10,041 nt of DNA from DTDX01 sp964608455 (GTDB lineage: Archaea; Thermoproteota; Bathyarchaeia; 40CM-2-53-6; DTDX01). A program made the translations under genes and the position numbers. The notes under the pieces are model-generated. The model worked only from the letters and a program-made list of their open reading frames with translations, made no database searches and was not told the origin of the DNA. The stretch lies in contig CAZSNM010000027.1 of assembly GCA_964608455.1 (NCBI GenBank), positions 1 to 10,041 on the forward strand, in the 5' to 3' direction. Shown piece after piece: positions 1 to 6,328 of this stretch; within the stretch, counting starts at the first letter, position 1, and every line of letters starts with the position of its first letter.

Positions 1-135
1 AAAGGCGTCGAAGCCTTAAAAATGGGATTAACATCAATAGTCAAACGCAAAAAGCTGTTTGAAGACCTTTTAAACTTCTATTATGAAAATTTCGAAAAAC
101 CCTTGAAAAAAAGAGGTGAAAAAGGAAATGTGTAG
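1..135 (+). CDS. C-terminal end of a probable PadR-like winged-helix regulator (5' partial)
   Basis: An open frame enters from the left edge and stops at TAG 133-135, giving 44 residues. It begins KGVEALKMG and continues with a basic, helical tail containing RKKLFEDLLNFY. In PadR-type winged-helix regulators the wing is followed by a motif close to 'Y.LTekG.eaL', then a helix that mediates dimerisation; the visible part fits starting just after 'LTE'. A regulator ahead of a small DUF5320-like protein and an ABC exporter is also a common arrangement. The DNA-binding part lies outside the window, so the family is an inference. The last 8 nt overlap the next gene's start, which suggests translational coupling and a shared transcript. 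Confidence 0.5.
   Translation, partial: KGVEALKMGLTSIVKRKKLFEDLLNFYYENFEKPLKKRGEKGNV
113..119 (+). promoter_or_regulatory. Ribosome binding site GAGGTGA that sets the start of the Cys/His-rich protein
   Basis: GAGGTGA matches the archaeal anti-Shine-Dalgarno well and sits 8 nt before ATG 128. The longest open frame would begin at GTG 116, inside this site, which argues that ATG 128 is the real start. Confidence 0.6.
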
Positions 136-322
136 ATGCTGCTGTTGCGAAATGGAAAAGCATCATCCACATCACGAGTATAGATATGAATACTGGCCCA
201 TGGGTTTCCCATGGCCAACAATGGATGTAGAAGGGGAAGTAAAAATGCTAGAAGAATACAAAGAAGCCTTAACAAAAGAGCTAGAGAAGATTAACAAACG
301 GTTAGAAACCCTAAAACATTAA
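128..322 (+). CDS. Small Cys/His-rich protein with coiled-coil tail (DUF5320-like)
   Basis: This is a 64-residue soluble protein in two parts. Residues 1-16 carry an unusual thiol/imidazole cluster: Cys2, Cys4-Cys7, then His12, His13, His15 and His16. A short aromatic/Pro stretch (EYRYEYWPMGFPWP) follows. Residues about 36-62 form an amphipathic helix (EVKMLEEYKEALTKELEKI...), the typical tail of small archaeal DUF5320-type proteins, so an oligomeric coiled coil is likely. The cluster could bind soft metal ions or metalloids; this is inference from composition. The start is ATG 128, chosen for its ribosome binding site; GTG 116 would add four residues. It overlaps the upstream regulator by 8 nt and lies 20 nt before the ABC ATPase, so it is probably cotranscribed. 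The family has no established function that I know of. Confidence 0.72.
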   Translation: MCRCCCCEMEKHHPHHEYRYEYWPMGFPWPTMDVEGEVKMLEEYKEALTKELEKINKRLETLKH

Positions 323-342
323 AACATTAAAAAGGTGAAAAA

Positions 343-1275
343 ATGGAGAATGCGATAGAAGCAATAAATTTAACAAAATACTATGGTGAGCTTCTGGCAG
401 TAGACCATGTAAACTTTGAAGTTAAAAAGAGCGAGATCTTCGGCTTTTTAGGTCCTAATGGCGCTGGAAAAACAACCACAATAAGAATTTTAACTGGTAT
501 TTTAAAGCCTGACGGGGGTTCAGCAATTGTTTCTGGTTATGATGTTTCTAAAGATTCTATTAAAGCTAAACAATATATTGGGGTAGTTCCAGAAGTTTCA
601 AATGCCTATATAGAACTTTCAGCATGGGAAAATCTAATGTTAATTGGTGAATTGTATAGAATGTCTAAAAAAGAACGTGAGAAAAATGCGATTAAGCTTT
701 TAAAGGAGTTTGGATTATATGAAGCAAGAAATAAACTTGTTAGAGGTTTTTCAAAAGGAATGAAGCAAAGGCTTTTGTTATGCATGGCATTAATTAATGA
801 TCCTGAAATAATATTTCTTGACGAGCCTACTTCAGGTCTTGATGTTGAAAGCGCAAGGCTTTTACGAGAAAAAATTCAACAATATAATAAGGATGGGAAA
901 ACAATTTTTCTTTCAACACATAACATGGAGGAAGCTAATCAATTATGCAATAGAGTGGCGATAATAAATCATGGAAAGATAGCTGCGACAGATTCTCCTG
1001 AAAAATTAAGAATTCAAAGCATAGACCTTCAATATGTTGAAGTTATGTTTGATAAACCTGTTACTCACATAAAACTTGTTAATAAACCAGAGGTAACTAA
1101 AGTTTCATTTTTTGGAAGTAAAATTAAGATTTATACGGTGGAAGTATCTACTGTTATCGAATTTATAGTAGATTTTGCTAGGAAAAATGGGTTAAAAATT
1201 CTTAGTTTAAATATAATGTTGCCTTCGCTTGAAGATATATTTATGAAATTGATAAAGCAGCATGGTGAAATATAG
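343..1275 (+). CDS. ABC-2 type exporter, ATP-binding protein
   Basis: This 310-residue cytoplasmic ATPase drives the permease encoded next. All nucleotide-binding motifs are visible: Walker A GPNGAGKTTT (37-46), ABC signature GFSKGMKQRL (135-144), Walker B EIIFLDEP (155-162) with catalytic Glu161, the D-loop SGLD, and switch His193 in STHNMEEA. The Q-loop position is Glu84 (VVPEVSN) rather than the usual Gln. Residues about 225-310 form a C-terminal extension typical of CcmA/DrrA-type exporter ATPases, larger than the bare domain. ATG 343 follows AGGTGA at 334-339. The gene overlaps the permease frame at its 3' end or sits 1 nt from it, depending on the permease start. Substrate unknown; drugs, lipids, peptides or metal complexes are all possible for the family. 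Confidence 0.93.
   Translation: MENAIEAINLTKYYGELLAVDHVNFEVKKSEIFGFLGPNGAGKTTTIRILTGILKPDGGSAIVSGYDVSKDSIKAKQYIGVVPEVSNAYIELSAWENLMLIGELYRMSKKEREKNAIKLLKEFGLYEARNKLVRGFSKGMKQRLLLCMALINDPEIIFLDEPTSGLDVESARLLREKIQQYNKDGKTIFLSTHNMEEANQLCNRVAIINHGKIAATDSPEKLRIQSIDLQYVEVMFDKPVTHIKLVNKPEVTKVSFFGSKIKIYTVEVSTVIEFIVDFARKNGLKILSLNIMLPSLEDIFMKLIKQHGEI
1264..1269 (+). promoter_or_regulatory. Ribosome binding site GGTGAA for the ABC permease
   Basis: GGTGAA lies inside the last codons of the ATPase gene, 7-8 nt before ATG 1277. An earlier in-frame ATG at 1262 overlaps this site and has no ribosome binding site of its own, so ATG 1277 is preferred. Confidence 0.5.
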
Positions 1276-1276
1276 A

Positions 1277-2029
1277 ATGGGTTACATATTAATGCAGCTT
1301 AAGCAATCTCTTGTTGTAGCAAGGAAAAACGTTAAAATTTATTATTTAAAGGGGCCGGTAATTGTTTTTGGATTAATCTTTCCATCGTTCCTATTTTTAG
1401 CTTACAGCATAGGAAGAAGTATGCCCTTAAAGGAGTTGCTGCCAGGACTTATTGGTATGACAACATTTTTCACAGCCACATCGGTTGGACCATCAATAAC
1501 TCCTTGGAAGGCACGCTCTAAAACATTAGAAAGGCTTTTATGTTGTCCCATTTCCATTTGGGCTATCATTTTAGGCGATATGTTTTCCTCATTTATATTT
1601 GGAGTGGTAATATCCATGATTCCAGTATTTCTCACTATAACCGTTAATATTATTGATGTTTTAAGCTTCTCAATGTTGTTTTTCAGCTTGATTCTAGCAG
1701 CATTTTGCTTTTCAGCTTTAAGCATTCTTCTTTCAGCTTATCCTCCAACCGATGTTCCAGCAACAGTTATGATGCTTTCTTCACTAATTAAGTTTCCATT
1801 GGTTTTTATTAGCGGCATCTTTATGCCAATTAACCAAATGCCTTTTTTGGGAAAAGTTATCGCTTCATTTTCACCACTTACATTTTTTACAGATTTATTG
1901 AGACATCTCATTTTGAATAATGGTTATTATTCATTAACACTAGACTTTTTAATGCTTGTAATTTTTACGTTATTTTTCGTGACTATTGCAATAAAATTGC
2001 ATGAAAAAACTATAGTGAAAAGGTTTTGA
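1277..2029 (+). CDS. ABC-2 type exporter, permease protein
   Basis: This integral membrane protein (250 residues from ATG 1277) is the partner of the ATPase just upstream. About six hydrophobic segments are visible, near residues 27-46, 54-72, 96-122, 131-155, 165-185 and 224-241. A cytoplasmic loop with KTLERLLCCPIS (82-93) corresponds to the 'E.L..tPis' coupling region of the ABC-2 membrane family. The motif SPLTFFTDLLRHLI (199-212) before the last segment is also typical of that family. The positive N-terminal stretch (KNVKIYYLKG) fits an inside N-terminus. An alternative start at ATG 1262 would add five residues and overlap the ATPase gene. One ATPase plus one permease implies a dimer of each. 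Substrate cannot be read from sequence. Confidence 0.9.
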   Translation: MGYILMQLKQSLVVARKNVKIYYLKGPVIVFGLIFPSFLFLAYSIGRSMPLKELLPGLIGMTTFFTATSVGPSITPWKARSKTLERLLCCPISIWAIILGDMFSSFIFGVVISMIPVFLTITVNIIDVLSFSMLFFSLILAAFCFSALSILLSAYPPTDVPATVMMLSSLIKFPLVFISGIFMPINQMPFLGKVIASFSPLTFFTDLLRHLILNNGYYSLTLDFLMLVIFTLFFVTIAIKLHEKTIVKRF

Positions 2030-2072
2030 GATATTCTTTTGATCGAACAATTAATTTAATGCGTGAGTTAAA

Positions 2073-2960
2073 TTGCAAAAAGTTATGCAAGAAATAATGA
2101 GTAAATGGATTAACGTTAAAGGTGTTATTCGCTATATTATGGATGGACGAAATAACGATGGAGGATACACATTTTGTCAAGGAACCGATTCTTCAGCTGA
2201 AGATACCTATTATGCAATTGAAATATTAAAAGCTTTAAATGTTGAGCCTAAATTTAAAGAGCACACAATTCAATTTCTTAAAGGATTGCAAAATTCAGAT
2301 GGAAGCTTCGATTCTGTTAAAGTGGCTTATTATGTAACTAAAGCCTTGATTAATTTAGGATCTAAACCTAAGAAGGATCTTAACCAGTATATTATGTCGC
2401 TTCAAAACTCTTATGGAGGATTTGGCAGTATAGAAGTTGATGTCGAAACTTCTTCAGAAATTGAAGCTACTTACCTTTCAATTGAGATTTTAAAGCTGTT
2501 AAATAGCCCTATAGAATCGAAAGAAAAAATTATCAAGTTTATTTTGAGCCTTAAAAATTCAGATGGAAGCTTTGGTGGGCGTGGTTATTCTAAACTTGCA
2601 TCTAAATGGCATGCATTAGCAACATTAAAGCTTTTAGGATACAATGTTTTTCATCTTCATGAAACGCTTAAATGGGTTAGGGGTTGCGAAGCTTCAAATG
2701 GAGGATTTGTTAGAAACCCAAACAGTCTTGATAACTATATTTTAATCGATAGTATTTATTATGGAGTAAAAAGCTTAGAGATATTTAATGAAACTTGCAA
2801 ATATCCGTTTCAAACAGCTTCTTTAATAAGTAAATTTCAGAATAGAAATGGGGGCTTTCGAAAATCCATATTTCTTGGAATATCAACATTTGAAAATACA
2901 TACTATGCTATTTTTTCGCTTCAAACAATTTTAAAGTGGATGAATAAAAGTGAACAATAA
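2073..2960 (+). CDS. Alpha/alpha-toroid protein with six prenyltransferase/squalene-cyclase-type repeats
   Basis: This 295-residue protein has no signal peptide or membrane segment. Six repeat signatures occur at roughly 40-50 residue intervals: NNDGGY (27-32), QNSDGSF (73-79), QNSYGGF (111-117), KNSDGSF (161-167), EASNGGF (206-212) and QNRNGGF (256-262). They alternate with helices such as EDTYYAIEILKAL (43-55) and EATYLSIEILKLL (131-143). This is the pattern of a complete (alpha/alpha)6 barrel of the protein prenyltransferase beta/squalene cyclase repeat superfamily. I see neither the Asp-x-Cys plus His zinc site of protein prenyltransferases nor the DxDD acid of squalene cyclases, so the usual chemistry is doubtful. 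TTG 2073 follows GTGAG at 2063-2067; ATG 2085 is an alternative. It sits 43 nt after the ABC permease and overlaps the DUF6062 gene by 11 nt. Function unknown. Confidence 0.8.
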   Translation: MQKVMQEIMSKWINVKGVIRYIMDGRNNDGGYTFCQGTDSSAEDTYYAIEILKALNVEPKFKEHTIQFLKGLQNSDGSFDSVKVAYYVTKALINLGSKPKKDLNQYIMSLQNSYGGFGSIEVDVETSSEIEATYLSIEILKLLNSPIESKEKIIKFILSLKNSDGSFGGRGYSKLASKWHALATLKLLGYNVFHLHETLKWVRGCEASNGGFVRNPNSLDNYILIDSIYYGVKSLEIFNETCKYPFQTASLISKFQNRNGGFRKSIFLGISTFENTYYAIFSLQTILKWMNKSEQ

Positions 2961-3717
2961 AAGAGACATTCTTACAATTAAGATTGAGGAAGCTATTAAA
3001 AAAGCTTCTGAATGCCTCCTTTGCTTAGTTTTAAAAGGGGATGAAAAACGTTATATTGAAGCTTTCTTTTCCGAGCATATAATGAATCCTGAATATAGAA
3101 AGATTGTTATACATTCTCGCGGCTTCTGTAAGCAGCATTTTCAAAAATATTAGATTTTGCTATTAAGGATTATGAAGAACTTGGGTTAGCATTAGTGTTA
3201 AAAGACATTATAGAAAGCATAGCGAATGATTTTGAAAAAAATAAGCGTTAATAATGAAAGTTTAACTAAGATTAACGGATTTCATATTTTGAATATAAAA
3301 ACATTTAAAAAGAAGAAGGCTTTAGATGAGCTTTACCGAATAGAATCCATTATTAAAGAAAGAGAACAAACATGTCCCGCATGTAAATATTTAAAAGAAT
3401 TTGATGAAATTAACGTTGATACGTTAGCTATGATGCTTTCTTCAAATCCAAGCTTTTTAAAAGAATTTAAAGAAAGTAAAGGGTTATGCCTTCCACATTT
3501 AATTAAGCTATTAAAGATTATAAAGCTTCGACATAAAAGTAATTTTTCATCATTGCTTAAAGATTTGCTTTCGTTAGAAATGAAAAGCTTCACGCATCTT
3601 AATCATGAGCTTAAAGAATTCATTAGAAAGCATGATTACCGTTTTAGCAATGAACCTTGGGGAATCGAAAAAGATTCTGTAAAAAGATCAATAATAAAAC
3701 TTATTGGAGAAGAATAA
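2950..3717 (+). pseudogene. DUF6062 family protein, frame interrupted by two compensating one-base shifts
   Basis: The gene starts at GTG 2950 (ribosome site GGATGA 2938-2943) and meets a stop at 3151-3153. A different frame continues the protein from about 3147 to 3239 (LDFAIKDYEELGLALVLKD...), after which the first frame resumes to the stop at 3715-3717. One base missing in the A5 run 3143-3147 and one extra in the A7 run 3235-3241 explain this exactly and restore a 255-residue protein. The repaired protein carries two copies of C-x2-C-x34-C-x2-H (Cys22/25/60, His63 and Cys142/145/180, His183) and ends with YRFSNEPWG and a DSVKRSIIKLIGE tail, as I recall for DUF6062. It is probably cytoplasmic and metal-binding; the role is unknown. 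Most likely these are read or assembly errors in an intact gene; true decay or recoding are alternatives. If annotated as separate pieces, they would be 2950-3153 and 3226-3717. Confidence 0.82.
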
Positions 3718-3776
3718 AAATTCTGTTAAAAGTTCCTCTATTGAAGCATCAACTTTCCCCTAAAAATGATTGAATA

Positions 3777-4814
3777 TTATAAGCTTCCGCTAATAATTCC
3801 ATAAATTAACCCAAAGGCAACGCTTCCAATCCACGCAATCAACATATATGTTAAAACAACTTTCCATTTAGCTATTCTTGAAACTGCTAAAGCATTTGCT
3901 ATATCGTATGGTTGACCCATAAGCCAAGCTAACAATGCCCCTTTAGACATTCCTAAACTCCATAATCCCCTTCCAATAACTATTTCAACAAGAGTAGGGG
4001 TATAAAGCGGTCCGCCTAAAACTGAAGCTATTAATACACCTTTAACACCTGTTAAATATTCTCCTACAATATCTTCTGGTAAATAAGCTTCAACGTAGCT
4101 TACAGCTATTAAACCAAAAATGAAGAATGGAAGAATTTGCTTAGCTAGATAGCCTCCAAATTTAAGCGCTGATAAAAGTCTTTCATCCAATGGAGATTTT
4201 ACTATTTCAATAGTTTTTTCCTGTTGAGAAGCGTTGTTTACGCTATATTCTTTTTCAATAGCTTTACCCCAAGGCGTTTTAGATATTATTAAACCAGCTG
4301 TAAGCGAGACTATTATTGAAGCTAAAATGCGAGCTTCAGCCAGCTCCCAGTAAAGCATATCCCCTGTAAGAAGAATTGCAAGAATATTAGATGATGGAGC
4401 CATTAAAAGAAATGTTATGGCAGGGCCTATTCCAGCACCGCTATAAAGAATCCCAGCAAATAATGGAACCATTGTGCAAGAGCAAACCGTAAGAAACGGC
4501 GCCGTTACAAGTGCCACTCCATATCCAATAGCTTTGCTTCCACCCATATATTTAGTAATAGCCTCTTTTGGAATCAACTCATAAATAAGACCTGCTGTTA
4601 CAAAAGCAAATAGAAGGCATATCCAACCATGACTAAAATAATCCATAAGATAGGCTATGGGAATATACCATATTGGTAAACCATGGAAGTCTGAAGGCGT
4701 CATTGTAGGTGCAAGAGAGTAGGCTTTAATCCTTGAGTAAATTAATCCAGCAAAAACAGCTATTATAAAGGTTATAAGAGCAACAGTTTTTAAAACTTTA
4801 ATTTTATTACTCAC
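3777..4814 (-). CDS. ArsP/DUF318-type permease (predicted metalloid or organoarsenical efflux)
   Basis: This 345-residue polytopic membrane protein has a hydrophobic N-terminal segment (9-26), two bundles of membrane helices and a charged cytoplasmic loop (about 180-215) between them. The signature TVCSCTMVPLFAGI (109-122), with Cys111 and Cys113, is followed by GPAITFLLMAPSSN (130-143). The second half repeats the theme with GGPLYTPTLVEI (267-278) and ALLAWLMGQP (293-302). This is the ArsP_1/DUF318 permease family, whose characterised members export trivalent organoarsenicals; related members are linked to other metals. The start is GTG 4814, overlapping the stop of the upstream CxxC gene by 4 nt (GTGA), so the two are translationally coupled. 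The location beside acr3, arsR and arsC supports a role in arsenic efflux, but the substrate is inferred. Confidence 0.85.
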   Translation of the reverse strand: MSNKIKVLKTVALITFIIAVFAGLIYSRIKAYSLAPTMTPSDFHGLPIWYIPIAYLMDYFSHGWICLLFAFVTAGLIYELIPKEAITKYMGGSKAIGYGVALVTAPFLTVCSCTMVPLFAGILYSGAGIGPAITFLLMAPSSNILAILLTGDMLYWELAEARILASIIVSLTAGLIISKTPWGKAIEKEYSVNNASQQEKTIEIVKSPLDERLLSALKFGGYLAKQILPFFIFGLIAVSYVEAYLPEDIVGEYLTGVKGVLIASVLGGPLYTPTLVEIVIGRGLWSLGMSKGALLAWLMGQPYDIANALAVSRIAKWKVVLTYMLIAWIGSVAFGLIYGIISGSL

Positions 4815-5086
4815 TTCTGCACTTCGCTCCTTACAAGCTTTATTATTTCATCAATAGTTGGAATTCTTCCTGCAACCCTTACTTTTCCATTAATTGCAAG
4901 AGCAGGAGAAAGAAGTATACCATACTTTGAAACAGCATCTTTTGAAGCTATGTCTAGTTTTTTAACAGTAACATCATCCATTCCTTCATTCCTAAGTTTT
5001 TCAATTGCTTGTTTAACATTTTTTTCTACAGCGGCACATCTCTTGCATGGAGGTTCGACTCCAATAACTTCGATAATTATGGTCAT
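4811..5086 (-). CDS. Thioredoxin-like small redox-active disulfide protein
   Basis: This 91-residue protein has a thioredoxin fold of the Thioredoxin_3 / 'redox-active disulfide protein 2' type: a first strand (TIIIEVIGV), the active-site motif CKRC (Cys14-Cys17) at the start of helix 1, and the cis-Pro region LLSPALAINGKV (about 58-69). It is cytoplasmic, with no signal peptide. ATG 5086 is preceded on its strand by GGTGA, 6 nt upstream. It is the first gene of a two-gene operon with the ArsP-like permease, a pairing often seen in archaea and bacteria. It may recycle thiols for that permease or act as reductant for the ArsC encoded in the opposite arm; both roles are inferences. Confidence 0.85.
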   Translation of the reverse strand: MTIIIEVIGVEPPCKRCAAVEKNVKQAIEKLRNEGMDDVTVKKLDIASKDAVSKYGILLSPALAINGKVRVAGRIPTIDEIIKLVRSEVQK

Positions 5087-5117
5087 TTTAATTCACCAGT
5101 GTAAAAATACTTAATCT

Positions 5118-5150
5118 CATATTTAAATTTATCGATATGTTTATATTACA
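5118..5150. promoter_or_regulatory. Divergent promoter/operator region of the ars island
   Basis: The 117-nt spacer between the two divergent arms holds TATA-like boxes for both strands. TTTATATTA at 5140-5148 lies about 60 nt before acr3. TTTAAAT at about 5122-5128, read on the minus strand, lies about 35-40 nt before the CxxC gene. Between and over them are the palindrome TATCGATA (5130-5137) and the arms CATAT (5118-5122) and ATATG (5135-5139), which could hold an ArsR dimer. The transcription starts and the operator are inferred; AT-rich DNA gives such matches easily. Confidence 0.35.
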
Positions 5151-5203
5151 GTTTTAATTAATAAATTTGAATCTGCTAAAGTGATAATCGAGGGAAGAAA
5201 TAT

Positions 5204-6283
5204 ATGGATAAAAAAGTAAAACTTTCTTTATTAGACAGGTTTTTAACTTTATGGATTTTTCTGGCAATGATTACTGGAGTGGGGTTAGGAGCAATATTTC
5301 CAAGTTTAGCTACTATTCTTGATAAAATGCGAATAGATACTGTGTCTCTTCCAATAGCCATAGGGCTTATATGGATGATGTATCCGCCGCTTGCAAAAGT
5401 TAGGTACGAAGAGCTTGGTAGAGTTGCTAAAGCATGGAAAATGTTTAGTGTTTCGCTATTTTTAAATTGGGTTATAGGCCCCTTTCTAATGTTTTCACTT
5501 GCTTGGGTTTTTCTTCCAGATTTACCTGAGTATAGAGTGGGCATAATTATAGTTGGTTTAGCACGTTGCATAGCTATGGTTTTAGTTTGGAACTTGCTTG
5601 CTGGAGGGGATAGCGAATACTGCGCAGTGCTTGTGGCGCTCAACTCTATATTTCAAATAGCGCTTTACTCTTTATATACATACTTTTTTGTTACTTTACT
5701 TTCATCATGGATAAACCCATCTGAAGTTAACATAGTAAATATTTCTGTTTGGGATGTTGCAAGAAGCGTTTTTATATTTTTAGGAATACCATTTATAGCT
5801 GGTATAGTAACAAGATTTTCTTTAATAAAAAAGATAGGGAAAGAATTGTATGAAGAAAAATTTATTCCAAGGCTTAGTCCAACAGCTTTAATTGGTCTTT
5901 TATTTACAATCGTCATAATGTTTTCTATGAAAGGCGAGTACATTATTGCTTTACCATATGATGTAGTAAGAGTTGCTATTCCACTTATATTATACTTTTT
6001 AATAATGTTCAGCTCCTCATTTATAATTTCTTGGGCTTTAGGTTTCTCATATTCTGAAACAACAACGCTTTCTTTTACAGCTGCAAGCAACAATTTTGAA
6101 TTAGCAATTGCCACTGCAATTGCTGTTTTTGGGATAAATTCAGGTCAAGCTTTCGCGACAGTTATAGGACCATTAATAGAGGTTCCGGTAATGATAAGTT
6201 TAGTTAACGTTTCTCTTTGGGCTAAAAAACGTTTATTTAATGAATTGGGAATCCCAAAGGCACATGTAAAAATAAAAACTTAA
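5204..6283 (+). CDS. acr3: Arsenite exporter Acr3
   Basis: This 359-residue membrane protein of the BART superfamily extrudes arsenite, and in some members antimonite. About ten hydrophobic segments are visible. The key family motifs are present: GLARCIAMVLVWN (118-130) with the functionally required Cys122, FTAASNNFELAIA (291-303), and VIGPLIEVPVM (320-330) with conserved Glu326. The length is typical for Acr3. ATG 5204 follows GAGGGA (5190-5195) at 8 nt. It is the first gene of the acr3-arsR-arsC arm, divergent from the ArsP-like operon. Without an arsenite-pumping ATPase in view, export would be driven by the membrane potential or proton gradient. High confidence in family and role. Confidence 0.95.
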   Translation: MDKKVKLSLLDRFLTLWIFLAMITGVGLGAIFPSLATILDKMRIDTVSLPIAIGLIWMMYPPLAKVRYEELGRVAKAWKMFSVSLFLNWVIGPFLMFSLAWVFLPDLPEYRVGIIIVGLARCIAMVLVWNLLAGGDSEYCAVLVALNSIFQIALYSLYTYFFVTLLSSWINPSEVNIVNISVWDVARSVFIFLGIPFIAGIVTRFSLIKKIGKELYEEKFIPRLSPTALIGLLFTIVIMFSMKGEYIIALPYDVVRVAIPLILYFLIMFSSSFIISWALGFSYSETTTLSFTAASNNFELAIATAIAVFGINSGQAFATVIGPLIEVPVMISLVNVSLWAKKRLFNELGIPKAHVKIKT

Positions 6284-6309
6284 ATTTTTATTTTGCTATA
6301 ATATTTTTA
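6284..6309 (+). promoter_or_regulatory. T-rich acr3-arsR spacer: possible terminator for acr3 and TATA box for arsR
   Basis: Right after the acr3 stop come T-runs at 6285-6289 and 6291-6294, which could end part of the acr3 transcripts in archaeal fashion. TATAATAT at 6297-6304 lies about 27 nt before GTG 6329, the spacing expected for a near-leaderless arsR transcript. Both readings are inferences; plain cotranscription across this 45-nt gap is equally possible. Confidence 0.3.
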
Positions 6310-6328
6310 GAAATATTTGGTGGATAAT

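Noticed and set aside
81..275. Open frame on the minus strand opposite the Cys/His-rich gene, with a leucine-rich start.
   Set aside because: It is antisense to two overlapping plus-strand genes that have ribosome sites and family-like features; its hydrophobic start is the complement of the Lys/Glu-rich coiled-coil codons.
128..322. Cys-rich small protein as a ribosomally made, modified peptide precursor for the exporter.
   Set aside because: There is no leader/core layout or protease motif, and the coiled-coil tail fits a DUF5320-like soluble protein better.
1402..1725. Minus-strand open frame of about 107 codons inside the ABC permease gene.
   Set aside because: It lies wholly within a clear permease gene, has no ribosome site or recognisable motif, and looks like a shadow frame.
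2073..2960. Annotation as a protein prenyltransferase or squalene cyclase.
   Set aside because: Only the repeat scaffold is visible; the zinc ligands and the DxDD acid are not, so the enzyme names would overclaim.
3143..3241. Programmed -1 then +1 ribosomal frameshifting as an expression mechanism.
   Set aside because: Two opposite recoding events restoring the same frame would be extraordinary; paired homopolymer errors explain the data with far fewer assumptions.
3226..3717. A separate small gene starting at ATG 3226.
   Set aside because: The preceding 100 nt encode the missing middle of DUF6062 in another frame, so this is the second part of one gene, not an independent one.
3729..3756. 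Inverted repeat AAAGTT (3729-3734) / AACTTT (3751-3756) between the convergent genes as a terminator.
   Set aside because: A 6-bp AT-rich stem with a 16-nt loop and no adjoining T-run on the plus strand is too weak to call.
5176..6114. Two long minus-strand open frames opposite acr3.
   Set aside because: Acr3 is unmistakable on the plus strand with all family motifs; the opposite frames show no domain features.
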